A DNA stretch of 64,000 nt from Cyanobacteria bacterium UBA6446. Its GTDB lineage: Bacteria > Cyanobacteriota > Vampirovibrionia > Gastranaerophilales > Gastranaerophilaceae. A program made the translations under genes and the position numbers. Shown one piece after another: positions 1-8,967 of the stretch. The notes under the pieces are model-generated. The model searched no databases and was not told the DNA's origin. It was given only the letters and a program-made list of their open reading frames with translations. Every line of letters starts with the position of its first letter. The stretch's first letter is position 1. The stretch covers positions 1 through 64,000 of the forward strand of contig DJOE01000004.1 of assembly GCA_002438405.1 (NCBI GenBank). The letters run 5' to 3'.

Positions 1-623
1 ATACTGATACTGACACTGATACTGATACTGATACTGATACCGATACTGATACTGACACAGATACTGATACTGACACTGATATCGACACAGATACTGATAC
101 AGATACAGATATCGACACAGATACTGATACAGATACAGATACAGATACAGATACTGATACTGATACAGACACTGACACAGATACCGATACTGATGATGAA
201 CCGAATAACGACCTAATCCAAGGACAAGACGGTAGCATAACTTATATTCAAAGAAAAATTGACGTAAGTGATATTGATTCTATTGATAAACGACAATATA
301 TGAGATTCAACGTATCTCAAACAACAAAACCTGTAACAATGGAACGTTCAAATGACGGTGTAACCCATTTGATTGATGTTTCAAGAGGAGGAATTGCAGT
401 TAAACACAATAATACATTAAAAGTTGGCGATATTGTACCGGTTCACTTAACTTACGGAAATCTTGATATAAAAGCAATTGTAAAAATTGTTTCAACATCT
501 GAAACAAGAGCAGGAGCAGAATTCGTAAATATTGACAAAGCCTTAGCAAATCAACTACTATATCTAAACATAATGCTTGAAGCTGATAATGATATGCTTA
601 AAACAAAATTGTCTTCAATATAG
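1..623 (+). CDS. PilZ-domain protein with Asp-Thr dipeptide repeat (5' partial)
   Basis: The reading frame is open from the left edge (first full codon at position 3) to the TAG at 621-623, so this is the C-terminal part of a longer protein. The first ~64 codons are almost pure Thr-Asp alternation with rare Ile. A short acidic linker follows, then a PilZ domain with RQYMR (the RxxxR motif) and DVSRGG (the DxSxxG motif), the two elements that bind cyclic-di-GMP in this family. The inferred role is a c-di-GMP effector whose variable region lies upstream. The Met at 300 falls inside the PilZ motif (the M of RQYMR) and cannot be the start. The gene converges on the next one with a 7-nt gap. What lies N-terminal to the repeat is outside the window. 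Confidence 0.85.
   Translation, partial: TDTDTDTDTDTDTDTDTDTDTDTDTDIDTDTDTDTDIDTDTDTDTDTDTDTDTDTDTDTDTDTDDEPNNDLIQGQDGSITYIQRKIDVSDIDSIDKRQYMRFNVSQTTKPVTMERSNDGVTHLIDVSRGGIAVKHNNTLKVGDIVPVHLTYGNLDIKAIVKIVSTSETRAGAEFVNIDKALANQLLYLNIMLEADNDMLKTKLSSI
3..194 (+). repeat. 6-bp tandem repeat (GATACT/GATACA) coding for (Asp-Thr)n
   Basis: About 31 hexamer units, mostly GATACT, GATACA, GACACT and GACACA, run in frame from the left edge and encode alternating Asp and Thr. The unit length is a multiple of three, so copy-number changes would alter protein length without shifting the frame. Confidence 0.95.
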
Positions 624-630
624 TTAGGGA

Positions 631-2523
631 TTAGTGGCGAGTTGCACCAACTTTTTTACGTTGTAAGTATTGAGCTTGAGTAGAAGTTCTTGTAACAGTT
701 GCTGTAGAAGAAGCAGATTGTTGTTGACCAAACATTGAACCAGCAGATGTCATAAAGCTACCAAATTGCATCAATTGACCTAAGCCTTTATTTCCTTTAG
801 CTAAATCTACTCCAGAGTCTGCAATTTTTTGATTTAGTTTTGCAGATTTCTCATTAATAGCTCTAGCTTTATCAGATAAATTACTAGCCTTTTCTGTAGC
901 TTTTGCAGCACCAGTAGCATTACCTGCAGCTGCTTTAGTTGTAGCCTTAGCTGTTTGTTTAGCTGCCGCATTAGTTGCTTTGTTAGATAGTTTATCATAA
1001 GCATTTGACATTTCTTTGTTAACGCTTTGGAAACCTTTAGACATTTCTTTAGTACCTTTAATAGCAGAAGCACCAGACATAACCGCTGTACCTGCTGAAG
1101 TTAAAGCTCCTGCGATATTACCTTGAGCTGCATATACGGCTGTTTTTGTTACATTTGCAGCCATCTTACCATAGTTACCAACTGTTTCAACAGAAATACC
1201 AACTTTTTCTGTAACACCACCAGCTGCAATCAAAGCTTGTCCACCGGTAATCATTGCAGAACCAACAGCAATCATTCCTTTACCAACATATTGAGTTGTT
1301 TGACCTGCCATTACTGCATAACCAGCAATTTCATCTGTTTTATTTGCAACATTTAAAACGCTATTAGATTTTGTTTCAGCATTTTGAATAGCTTTTGTAT
1401 TAGCCACTGCTGTTTTTCTGTAAGTATTGGCAGTTCTTGTTAAGGTTCTAACCTTTTTGTTAGTTGAAACTTGGATTTTTTTAACTTTATTTGAACTAGT
1501 TGTAATTGCTGCTTGGTTTTTAGTAATTGTAGCTGATTTAGTTTGAATTTTATCAGAAATACCCTTATCATCAGAAGATGAACCAAAACCGCTTACTACT
1601 TGAGTATCAGAAGTTCCGTTTTGAGTTGCGATACCAGAATTTTCATTATAAACAGATTGAGAGTTTTCTTGTTCTGCATTTAATTGTTCAATTTCCGCAT
1701 TTAATTGTTCATTTTCAGCAGATAATTTTTCAGATTTAGCAGCTTCTGCTCTCATTTGTTTTTGAGCATTTTGAATTTCTTTTTCGCCATTTTTCATTTG
1801 TTGCTTCAATTTTTTGTCGTCTTTTTTCATTTTGTTGTCTAAAGACTTCATTTCAGAAGCAGATTTGTCCATTGCAGCTGTTCCTTTTTCAGCTTGAGTA
1901 GTTGCAGCGGAAGCACTACCTTTTGCTTCTTTTGAATCAGCAACAGAAGATTTTCCGTCTTCAATAGAAGAACCTTGTTTTGCTTTATCTTCAGCTTTTT
2001 GGTTGTCCTCAGATAATCTTGAACCAGAAGCTCTTTTATTGATTTCAGAATGAACTTTTCCTAATTTTTTATTAACACTGTTTTCAACAAATCTTGGTAA
2101 ATCAGAATCTTTTAATTCTTGTAACTCTGATTTTAAATTTTGTAAATCATTATCTGAAACAGATGTTAAATTATCAAAATCATATTGACTTAAATCAACT
2201 TTATCATTTTTGTTATCAACTGCATTATTATTTTGTGTATTTTGAGTTTTAGCTGCAGCAGTTGTATTTGATACATTTGCAACTGATTTTGCAGTATTTG
2301 CAGCAACTACATTATTTGCAGTTTGATTTCCTTGAATACCTCTTGCTTGAACTTTTGCATTCGTTCCTAAAACTTGGTTAGAATTTTGAGCATTAAAAAT
2401 TGAACCATTTTTGGTCATATATTCAGGAATTTTTTTAGATACTGCAACATTGCTATTTTTGGCTTTCATTTGTTGCAATAGCTTTTGAATATCTATACCT
2501 TGATTTACGTTGTTAACGCTCAC
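631..2523 (-). CDS. Ala-rich coiled-coil protein with central Gly/Ala hydrophobic segments
   Basis: I do not recognise a family. The protein is 630 aa and starts at GTG (2521-2523), with GGAG about 12 nt upstream. Residues ~100-400 are rich in Lys, Glu, Gln, Asn and Ala with heptad-like spacing (coiled coil around residues 220-290). Residues ~400-490 form a run of Gly/Ala-rich hydrophobic stretches separated by short polar turns. The C-terminal ~130 residues are again Ala/Lys-rich, ending in a basic tail. No cleavable signal peptide is visible. Its composition resembles membrane-interacting or translocator-like proteins, but that is only an analogy. It converges with the PilZ gene and is divergent from fabI. 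Confidence 0.75.
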   Translation of the reverse strand: MSVNNVNQGIDIQKLLQQMKAKNSNVAVSKKIPEYMTKNGSIFNAQNSNQVLGTNAKVQARGIQGNQTANNVVAANTAKSVANVSNTTAAAKTQNTQNNNAVDNKNDKVDLSQYDFDNLTSVSDNDLQNLKSELQELKDSDLPRFVENSVNKKLGKVHSEINKRASGSRLSEDNQKAEDKAKQGSSIEDGKSSVADSKEAKGSASAATTQAEKGTAAMDKSASEMKSLDNKMKKDDKKLKQQMKNGEKEIQNAQKQMRAEAAKSEKLSAENEQLNAEIEQLNAEQENSQSVYNENSGIATQNGTSDTQVVSGFGSSSDDKGISDKIQTKSATITKNQAAITTSSNKVKKIQVSTNKKVRTLTRTANTYRKTAVANTKAIQNAETKSNSVLNVANKTDEIAGYAVMAGQTTQYVGKGMIAVGSAMITGGQALIAAGGVTEKVGISVETVGNYGKMAANVTKTAVYAAQGNIAGALTSAGTAVMSGASAIKGTKEMSKGFQSVNKEMSNAYDKLSNKATNAAAKQTAKATTKAAAGNATGAAKATEKASNLSDKARAINEKSAKLNQKIADSGVDLAKGNKGLGQLMQFGSFMTSAGSMFGQQQSASSTATVTRTSTQAQYLQRKKVGATRH

Positions 2524-2641
2524 TTTTTAAAGCTCTCCAAATTATAACTCTCTTATTTATATAAAAAATTTTGAAAGAACCTAATTTCACGACTTTAGGA
2601 ATTGTTTACATTTGTTTACATAATATAAATTACTTGGTAAT

Positions 2642-2670
2642 TTGCACTTAAAGTTTATTTTTGATAGAAT
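2642..2670 (+). promoter_or_regulatory. sigma70-type promoter of fabI
   Basis: TTGCAC (2642-2647), a 17-nt spacer and TAGAAT (2665-2670) precede fabI, leaving about a 32-nt leader that ends in the ribosome binding site TTAGGGAG. Confidence 0.7.
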
Positions 2671-2708
2671 AATTGAGTAGATGTAAATAAGATTAGGGAG
2701 ATTTTAAT

Positions 2709-3518
2709 ATGGACTTAATGAAAGGTAAAAAAGGTGTAATTTTTGGAGTTTCTAATACTCACGGTATTGCCTACGGAATTGCTAAACAATTACACGACGC
2801 AGGTGCTGAAATCGCTTTCACTTACGCAGGTGAAGCTATGGAAAAAAGAGTTAAACCTATTGCTGAAAGCATGGGGGCTAAAATCATCATGAGTTGCGAT
2901 GTTACAAAAGAAGAAGAAGTAAAAGCTGTTTTTGCTGAATGCGAAAAAGTTTACGGTAAATTAGACTTCGTTGTTCACGCAGTTGCATTTGCGAAAAAAG
3001 AAGATTTAATGGGCAGATTTATTGAAACATCTAAAGATGGTTGGGATACAGCATTAGGTGTTAGTGCATATTCTCTTGTTACTATTGCTCGTAACGCAGA
3101 ACCTATTATGAATGAAAATGGTTCAATTTTTGCTCTAACTTATCTTGGTTCAATCCTTTCTGTTCCAAGTTATAACGTAATGGGTGTTGCTAAAGCTGCT
3201 TTAGAATCAACAATGAGATTTTTAGCCGTAGATTTAGGCAAAAAAGGTATTCGTGTAAACTGCTTATCAGCAGGTCCTGTAAAAACACTTGCTTCTATGG
3301 GTATTAGCGGATTTTCAAAAATGCTTAAAGCTGCTGTTTTAAGAGCTCCAATGAAACGTAACGTAGCATTGGAAGATGTTGGTAAAGCTGGTTTATACCT
3401 AGCATCTGACTTATCAACAGGAACAACTGGTGAAGTTATTTATGTTGATTGTGGTTGTCACTCAGCTTATGCTTCAGCAGAAGAAATGGATATCATTTCT
3501 AACAATGTTGAATTATAA
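2709..3518 (+). CDS. fabI: Enoyl-[acyl-carrier-protein] reductase (NADH)
   Basis: FabI carries out the last reduction of each fatty-acid elongation cycle, converting trans-2-enoyl-ACP to acyl-ACP with NAD(P)H in the cytoplasm. The 269-aa protein begins with the Rossmann nucleotide-binding region (GKKGVIFGVSNTHGIAYGIA, residues ~6-25). It has the FabI-type catalytic pattern Tyr-(X6)-Lys in SYNVMGVAKAALE and an upstream Tyr (SAYSL), which separates it from FabG-type reductases that use YxxxK. Length is typical of the family. It is transcribed alone from a clear promoter and ends at a strong hairpin terminator. Confidence 0.96.
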   Translation: MDLMKGKKGVIFGVSNTHGIAYGIAKQLHDAGAEIAFTYAGEAMEKRVKPIAESMGAKIIMSCDVTKEEEVKAVFAECEKVYGKLDFVVHAVAFAKKEDLMGRFIETSKDGWDTALGVSAYSLVTIARNAEPIMNENGSIFALTYLGSILSVPSYNVMGVAKAALESTMRFLAVDLGKKGIRVNCLSAGPVKTLASMGISGFSKMLKAAVLRAPMKRNVALEDVGKAGLYLASDLSTGTTGEVIYVDCGCHSAYASAEEMDIISNNVEL

Positions 3519-3540
3519 TCAGCAAAAATTTTAGTAAGTA

Positions 3541-3574
3541 AAAATCCCTTAACATTTTATGCTAAGGGATTTTT
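3541..3574 (+). terminator. Rho-independent terminator after fabI
   Basis: The arms AAAATCCCTTA and TAAGGGATTTT flank an 11-nt loop, with a T-run following. The hairpin is nearly symmetric, so it may also serve ribF arriving from the other strand. Confidence 0.85.
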
Positions 3575-3606
3575 CATATGTAATTATCAGAAAATTAAAA
3601 ACAAAA

Positions 3607-4503
3607 TTATAAAGACTGAATATCAATATCAATCTGAGTTTTCAATTCATCAATATTTGCAAATTTGATTTCAGGTCTAATCATTTTATTAAAACTTACT
3701 TTGATATTTTTGTCATACAAATTGCCTTTGAATTTCAAAATATAAACTTCCAAAGCTTTAATTCCATCATTTGAAACAGTCGGAGCAACTCCAAAATTAG
3801 CCAAACCTTTATAAATTTGCCCATTATCTAATTCAACATCAACATCATAAACGCCAAATGGAGGCTCAATAATGTCTAATGGATAAATCAAATTAGCCGT
3901 AGGATATCCTATTTTTGCACCCAATTGTTTACCTTTAACAACAGTTCCTCCAACTGAAAATTTACGACCCAACATTGATTGAGCCATATACATTGAACCT
4001 GTCTTGATATAGTGACGAATAGCAGTACTACTAATCACATCTCCATAAATTGATTGCGGAGGAGTTGCGAAATACAAATAATCAAATCTACTTTGATTAT
4101 CAGATAAAAACTTAACATCACCGGATTTATCAACTCCAAAATGATGATTAAAACCTGTAGAAATAGCCTTTGGAGAAAAATATTTTATCAAAACATCTTC
4201 CAAATACTGAGCAGGCGTTAAATGGCAAACTGAACCAAAATCCAACTCAAAAACATAATCCAATCCCAATTCCGCCATATATCTGTATTTATCATCTAAT
4301 GTTAAAATATATTTAGGGGATACACCTTTAAAATAACAAAACGGATGTTCTTTAAATGTAACCACCGCAGATTTCGAATTAATTTCTTTTGCAAAATCAA
4401 CAGCACATGAAATAACGGCTTGATGACCTAAATGAACACCATCAAAAAAGCCCAGTGCTAATGATAAATTTGGAATTTCTCTCAGTTCTCGAATTACTTC
4501 CAT
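3607..4503 (-). CDS. ribF: Bifunctional riboflavin kinase / FAD synthetase
   Basis: RibF phosphorylates riboflavin to FMN and adenylates FMN to FAD. The N-terminal nucleotidyltransferase half has the signature GFFDGVHLGHQAVI (residues ~18-31) and ISSTAIRHYI, matching the family's xSSTxIR motif. The C-terminal riboflavin-kinase half (~residues 180-298) has GYPTANL, GLANFGVAPTV and LEVYILKF. At 298 aa it is the usual length. A TATAAT (4510-4515 on the minus strand) lies only 6 nt before the ATG, so the transcript may be nearly leaderless; an AGGA overlaps that box, so weak Shine-Dalgarno use is the alternative. Confidence 0.95.
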   Translation of the reverse strand: MEVIRELREIPNLSLALGFFDGVHLGHQAVISCAVDFAKEINSKSAVVTFKEHPFCYFKGVSPKYILTLDDKYRYMAELGLDYVFELDFGSVCHLTPAQYLEDVLIKYFSPKAISTGFNHHFGVDKSGDVKFLSDNQSRFDYLYFATPPQSIYGDVISSTAIRHYIKTGSMYMAQSMLGRKFSVGGTVVKGKQLGAKIGYPTANLIYPLDIIEPPFGVYDVDVELDNGQIYKGLANFGVAPTVSNDGIKALEVYILKFKGNLYDKNIKVSFNKMIRPEIKFANIDELKTQIDIDIQSL

Positions 4504-4509
4504 AGTTTT

Positions 4510-4515
4510 ATTATA
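4510..4515 (-). promoter_or_regulatory. -10 box of ribF, 6 nt from the start codon
   Basis: Perfect TATAAT on the minus strand, separated from the ribF ATG by 6 nt. No convincing -35 at 17 nt; a TTTACA lies at about 15 nt. See the leaderless-mRNA finding. Confidence 0.45.
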
Positions 4516-4551
4516 TCCTAAAAAAACAACTTGTAAAAATTGTAAAAAAAG

Positions 4552-5835
4552 TTAATTAAATATAATTCCAACAATAGCCGCTGACATATAGCAAGTTAAA
4601 GTTCCACAAATCAATGCTCTAACACCTAACCTTGCTAAATTCTTTCTTTGGTTAGGAGCAAGTTCGCCAATACCACCTAACAAAATAGCAATTGAACCTA
4701 AATTTCCAAAACTGCAGAGAGCAAAACTTGCAATTAAGAATGACTTAGCAGACAAGTGAACTGCCGGATTTGTTAAATCCATATAAGCAACCATTTCATT
4801 TAGAACGAGTTTTGTGCCCATCAAACCTCCAACAGTTGTTGCTTCTTTTAGTGGTACGCCCATTAGAGCTGCAAAAATTGCGAATATTTTACCTAAAATC
4901 ATATTCAATGATAAATGAGATAAATCCATTCCAATACAAGTAAGATTGAAATGCAAATATTTAACAACCAAACTGCCAAAACCAGCCAAGAACCAATCAA
5001 TCATTGCAACAAGAGCAACTAAAGCCAAAATCATTGCAACAACATTTATTGCAACTTTCATACCTTCAGATGCCCCAGATGAAATAGCATCAAAAACATT
5101 GATATGAGTTCTATGACGTTTACTTACAGATATTTTAAAATCTTTACTAGTTTCAGGTACATTTACCTCCGGATAAACAATTTTAGAAATTACCAAAGCC
5201 CCCGGAGCTGCCATGATTGAAGAGGCTAACAAATACTGAGCTGGAATTCCCATTGCAATATAAATAGGCATTGTAGCACCAGAAATACAGGCCAAACTTC
5301 CTGCCATTGATGCCAAAAGTTCAGATCGAGTTAAATTTGCCAAATATGGCTTAATCATGATTTGAGCAACGATTTGCCCAACAAATGCACTAGCTACATT
5401 TGATAAAGCCTCCGCACCAGACACATCTAATAATTTATTCATGCCTTTACCCAAAACAGCAACAACTCTTTGCATAATTCCGTAATAGTAAAGCATGTTT
5501 ACAAGTATCATCATAAATACCATTGAACAGATTAACTGCAATGCAAAAACAGAACCACCTTGGGTAAAGAATTCTCCGAATTTATCACTCATCAATCCGC
5601 CAAAAACGAATTGTCCGCCTTGTTTTGCAAATACAAGTAGCTTTTGGATAAACAAGCCAATTGCCATAAATAATTTTTGCCCTATTGGTACTTTAAAAAC
5701 AAAAACAGCAAATAAAACTTGAAGTAAAAAGCCCATGCCAACTGTTTTATAATTGATTGCTTTTCTATTATTAGACATCAAATACGCAAGTCCAAAAATA
5801 AAAATTATTCCAAGAATTCCAATAAATCTACTCAT
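4552..5835 (-). CDS. nupC: NupC-type concentrative nucleoside transporter
   Basis: An integral inner-membrane protein of the CNT family (427 aa, the usual prokaryotic length), which imports nucleosides by ion symport. Most of the sequence is hydrophobic. Family hallmarks include GAEALSNVASAFVGQ in the middle, CISGATMPIYIAMG, and near the C-terminus FALCSFGNLGSIAILLGGIG, matching the FALCGFANxxSIGI region that lines the nucleoside pocket. The start is set by TAGGGG 5 nt upstream of the ATG. It lies 48 nt upstream of ribF on the same strand, so co-transcription with ribF, whose own -10 is in the gap, is possible. Substrate specificity cannot be read from the sequence. Confidence 0.93.
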   Translation of the reverse strand: MSRFIGILGIIFIFGLAYLMSNNRKAINYKTVGMGFLLQVLFAVFVFKVPIGQKLFMAIGLFIQKLLVFAKQGGQFVFGGLMSDKFGEFFTQGGSVFALQLICSMVFMMILVNMLYYYGIMQRVVAVLGKGMNKLLDVSGAEALSNVASAFVGQIVAQIMIKPYLANLTRSELLASMAGSLACISGATMPIYIAMGIPAQYLLASSIMAAPGALVISKIVYPEVNVPETSKDFKISVSKRHRTHINVFDAISSGASEGMKVAINVVAMILALVALVAMIDWFLAGFGSLVVKYLHFNLTCIGMDLSHLSLNMILGKIFAIFAALMGVPLKEATTVGGLMGTKLVLNEMVAYMDLTNPAVHLSAKSFLIASFALCSFGNLGSIAILLGGIGELAPNQRKNLARLGVRALICGTLTCYMSAAIVGIIFN

Positions 5836-5932
5836 TTTACCCCTACCATTACTATACTATTTTATAATTATACAAAAAAAAGAAGCCTTAACGACCTCTT
5901 TTTTAATAAAATGTGATAAAAGTTAATGTAAA

Positions 5933-7348
5933 TTACATTCCACTTTTCTTAAAAAATCCAATTATCTTATCTAACAATCCTTCAGAATCTTCTGACTCTC
6001 CGGAAACAGAAGCATCAAGCTTGTCTAATCTTGCTTTTGCCATTTTATAATCAACCGGATCTTTTACTAGTTCCAAGTATTCGTTATAAACTTCAATTGC
6101 CTTGGAATTAGCTCTGATTTTTTCATAAGCTTTTGCAAGATTTTTCAAAGCGTTCAAGTCTTTTGGATCAACATCAACAATCTTTTCTAAATAAGCTACT
6201 TGCATTTTATAATCACCAATTCCCTCACGGAATTGAGCTAACTTTGCAAGAGCTTCTTTATTTTTAGGATCAAGTTTGATAATTTTTTCATAATATTCTG
6301 CCGCATGATTAACTTCGCCATTATCAGTCAACAACCCAGCTAAAGTAAACAATAAATCAATATCGTCATCTTTCAACTGAATAGCATTCAAAAATTCATT
6401 AATCGCAATATCAATATTTTTACGAGTTATATTATATCTACCCCAGTTAACGTGGGCATTATATTCATCACCCATTTCCTCATAAACCAAAGCTCTCATT
6501 TGGAATGTCAATGGAGAATTTGGTTGAATCTTATTGTATTCATCAATATACATTAATGCTTTTTCAAAATCCTTAGCGGAATAGCAATACTGAGCCATCA
6601 ACGTAAAGTATTTTGGAGAAGTTTTTAAATCTTCAGGCAAAGATTTTAATTTTGTAAATGCTTCTTCAACGTCACCGATTTCTAACATACATTGAATTTT
6701 TAATAATTCATCTTTTGTATATTCAATAGCTTTTTTCGCATCTCCACTTTTCAAATATACAGCTGCAAGAGCTTCATGAATTCTATCGGTATCAAAACCT
6801 TTTTTAATTGCACGATTAAGAGCATCAATTGCACTGGAATAAGCTTCATCTTGCAAATACAAATCAGCAAGCTGTAAGAAAATTTCTTCATGCAAATTAT
6901 CGTATTCAAGAATTACATTATATTCATCAATAGCTTTGAGAGTTTGACCTGTTTGACGATATAAATTAGCAAGAGTTAAACGAGTCATAACAATTTGAGT
7001 TTCTTCGGTTGCAACATGCAAAGCTTTTTTGAAATCGCTTATCGCAAAATCTAATTTTCCCTCAATTGAATTTTTATTTCCTCTATAAATATAATATTTA
7101 TATTTATCCGTATTTTCGTAAATAGTCATCAATTGCTCATAAGCTAAGGTATTTGTAACATCATGTTTAATGATTTCGTTATAATAGCCTGCAGCTTCTT
7201 CCGGCTTATCCAATATCAAAGACAAGTGACCAAGTCTTTCTAACAAACCTACATCATCTGGATTTTGTTCATAAACTTTTTTATATTCACGATATGCATC
7301 TTCATATTGTTCGTTAGCTTCAAATTGTTCTGCTAATTGTAAACTCAT
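5933..7348 (-). CDS. Tetratricopeptide-repeat protein
   Basis: A 471-aa, all-helical, soluble protein built of about ten 34-residue TPR units (for example LAYEQLMTIYENTD, ALAKLAQFREGIGD, ALKNLAKAYEKIRA). There is no signal peptide or transmembrane helix apart from a short hydrophobic C-terminal stretch (IIGFFKKSG). TPR proteins act as interaction scaffolds; no partner can be named. The start has a strong AAGGAG site 7 nt upstream. It follows pth on the same strand with a 63-nt gap and may share its transcript. Confidence 0.88.
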   Translation of the reverse strand: MSLQLAEQFEANEQYEDAYREYKKVYEQNPDDVGLLERLGHLSLILDKPEEAAGYYNEIIKHDVTNTLAYEQLMTIYENTDKYKYYIYRGNKNSIEGKLDFAISDFKKALHVATEETQIVMTRLTLANLYRQTGQTLKAIDEYNVILEYDNLHEEIFLQLADLYLQDEAYSSAIDALNRAIKKGFDTDRIHEALAAVYLKSGDAKKAIEYTKDELLKIQCMLEIGDVEEAFTKLKSLPEDLKTSPKYFTLMAQYCYSAKDFEKALMYIDEYNKIQPNSPLTFQMRALVYEEMGDEYNAHVNWGRYNITRKNIDIAINEFLNAIQLKDDDIDLLFTLAGLLTDNGEVNHAAEYYEKIIKLDPKNKEALAKLAQFREGIGDYKMQVAYLEKIVDVDPKDLNALKNLAKAYEKIRANSKAIEVYNEYLELVKDPVDYKMAKARLDKLDASVSGESEDSEGLLDKIIGFFKKSGM

Positions 7349-7411
7349 TTACTCACTCCTTTAATATATTATGCTTATATTATTATATCATTAAACCTAA
7401 GATTATTCAAT

Positions 7412-7969
7412 CTAGTTAAATTGATTTTGAGTTTTTTGCATGCCATTATCAAAATAATACTCCAATCCAGCAATAGCATTTTTTAAAACCGGTTTCAAAG
7501 ATTCTAACTGGTCTTTATAGAAGTTCTGTAAAACAAAAGTTTCTGCAGGTACAGGAGGTTGAGGACCGATACCAATCTTCAATCTTGGAATTTTAGAAGT
7601 TCCAACACATTTTATTACAGATTTAATACCGTTATGACCTCCATCAGAACCGTCAGGGCGAAATCTTATCTTGCCAAGTTCTAAAGATAAATCATCATAA
7701 ACAACAATAACATCTTCGACATCAATTTTGTAATAATTCATGACAGCAATAACAGCTTCTCCTGATAAATTCATAAAAGTTGTAGGCTTGATTAACAAAA
7801 TATCTTCCATACCTCTTTTGAATTTAGTCATAAAACATTTGAACTTTTTTTCTTCTTTAAAAGTCAAATCATTCATTATCGCCCACTTATCAATCACCAT
7901 AAAACCGGTGTTATGACGAGTAAAACAATATTTGTCACCAACATTACCCAAACCGACTACTAATTTCAT
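7412..7969 (-). CDS. pth: Peptidyl-tRNA hydrolase
   Basis: Pth recycles tRNA by cleaving peptidyl-tRNA released from stalled ribosomes. Conserved elements are VVGLGNVGDKY, the catalytic-His segment TRHNTGF, TFMNLSGEAV, VVYDDLSLELGKIR and GGHNGIKS. The protein is 185 aa from the start chosen here (MKLVVGLGN). A start six codons upstream (7987) is possible, but the AGAGG ribosome site sits 10 nt before the ATG at 7969. The usually invariant Pro of GLGNPG is Val here, and GSAGGHNG reads GSDGGHNG; both are small departures that do not touch the catalytic His, Asn or Asp. Confidence 0.95.
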   Translation of the reverse strand: MKLVVGLGNVGDKYCFTRHNTGFMVIDKWAIMNDLTFKEEKKFKCFMTKFKRGMEDILLIKPTTFMNLSGEAVIAVMNYYKIDVEDVIVVYDDLSLELGKIRFRPDGSDGGHNGIKSVIKCVGTSKIPRLKIGIGPQPPVPAETFVLQNFYKDQLESLKPVLKNAIAGLEYYFDNGMQKTQNQFN

Positions 7970-8112
7970 TTTATAAAAACCTCTCATAATCTAAATAATA
8001 CTTATATTTAGTATTTTAACGTAAATAAATATTACCGTAATGGTATAGCAAGATTAAGCTTAACAAAAAGATAAATAATTACTAAATTAAGAAAAAACAA
8101 AAGAGGTAAACA

Positions 8113-8673
8113 ATGAAAAATAAAATTACAAAAGAAAAAAGTTCTCAAAAAGTTGCAAAATTTTTAGAAAAAAACAATTTGCACAAAAAAGATTTTGCAG
8201 AAATGATTGGAGTTACACTATCTTATGTTTACAATCTTATTGATGAAACAATTCCATTTTCAACAAGAAGTACAACACTAGAGAGAATTGCAACAGTCAT
8301 GGATATTAAACCTGAGGAATTCGAAGAATATAAAATTCCACAAGAACCGATACTACAAGATGATACAATTGAATTGTTAAAAAGCATGCTACATGACAAA
8401 AAAATGAGTATAGTAACATTTTTAAAATCTTTCCCGAGGAAAAAGAGAGTTGATATTGTTGACATGCTTCGAGGAGCTTATCCTATTCCCATTGATTTTA
8501 AAGAGTTGAACATGATTGGACAGATTTTGGAACTTGATAAAAATGATATTTATAATATTTGGGAAGAGAGGGTTAAACAAGTCCTTGAAACCAATGGAAT
8601 GAACCTAAATAACAATGCCGCATTAATAAATTCAATGTTTGAATGTGCAAGAAAACATATCGATGTTGATTAA
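8113..8673 (+). CDS. XRE-family helix-turn-helix regulator
   Basis: A 186-aa protein with an N-terminal HTH_XRE (cro/CI-type) domain at residues ~12-68 (FLEKNNLHKKDFAEMIGVTL with recognition helix SYVYNLIDE). A longer C-terminal part has two weakly similar helical segments that might be degenerate second helix-turn-helix units. It starts after AGAGG (7 nt) and ends at a strong terminator, so it is monocistronic. Targets are unknown. It stands between the pth-TPR unit and tRNA-Lys with no phage genes nearby, so it looks like a chromosomal regulator. Confidence 0.82.
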   Translation: MKNKITKEKSSQKVAKFLEKNNLHKKDFAEMIGVTLSYVYNLIDETIPFSTRSTTLERIATVMDIKPEEFEEYKIPQEPILQDDTIELLKSMLHDKKMSIVTFLKSFPRKKRVDIVDMLRGAYPIPIDFKELNMIGQILELDKNDIYNIWEERVKQVLETNGMNLNNNAALINSMFECARKHIDVD

Positions 8674-8700
8674 GAATCCGCAAATTGCGGATTCTTTTTG
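8672..8700 (+). terminator. Terminator after the XRE gene
   Basis: Perfect 11-bp stem AAGAATCCGCA / TGCGGATTCTT with a 3-nt loop, followed by a T-run. It begins within the stop codon. Confidence 0.9.
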
Positions 8701-8770
8701 ATTTTTAGAGCTATTTATATTGAGATATAGAAGAATTTTGGTTTATTTTTCAAATTTTATAAAAAAACTG

Positions 8771-8799
8771 TTGACTTTTAAAAATGTTCTTGTTACTAT
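8771..8799 (+). promoter_or_regulatory. Promoter of tRNA-Lys
   Basis: TTGACT (8771-8776), a 17-nt spacer and TACTAT (8794-8799). The predicted start is about 45 nt upstream of the tRNA. A 6-bp inverted repeat, CGGTGA-GT-TCACCG (8809-8822), lies just downstream of the start site. Confidence 0.7.
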
Positions 8800-8852
8800 G
8801 AGTACACACGGTGAGTTCACCGATAGCTAAAGGAAATATGAATAGACAATAT

Positions 8853-8925
8853 GCGCTTGTAGCTCAGCAGGTAGAGCACTCCCCTTTTAAGGGATAGGTC
8901 ACGCGTTCGAATCGCGTCAAGCGCA
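8853..8925 (+). tRNA. tRNA-Lys (anticodon UUU)
   Basis: A full cloverleaf: acceptor GCGCTTG pairs with CAAGCGC, D stem GCTC/GAGC, anticodon TTT at 8886-8888 with loop CTTTTAA, T arm ACGCG-TTCGAAT-CGCGT, discriminator A. CCA is not encoded. Position 27-43 is a C-U mismatch. It reads AAA and AAG codons, which are heavily used in this genome. Confidence 0.95.
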
Positions 8926-8938
8926 AATTTTTTATTAT

Positions 8939-8967
8939 AAAAGGGGGCTGATACCCTTTTTATTTTT
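8939..8967 (+). terminator. Terminator after tRNA-Lys
   Basis: AAAAGGG and CCCTTTT arms with an 8-nt loop and a following TATTTTT run. Confidence 0.7.
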
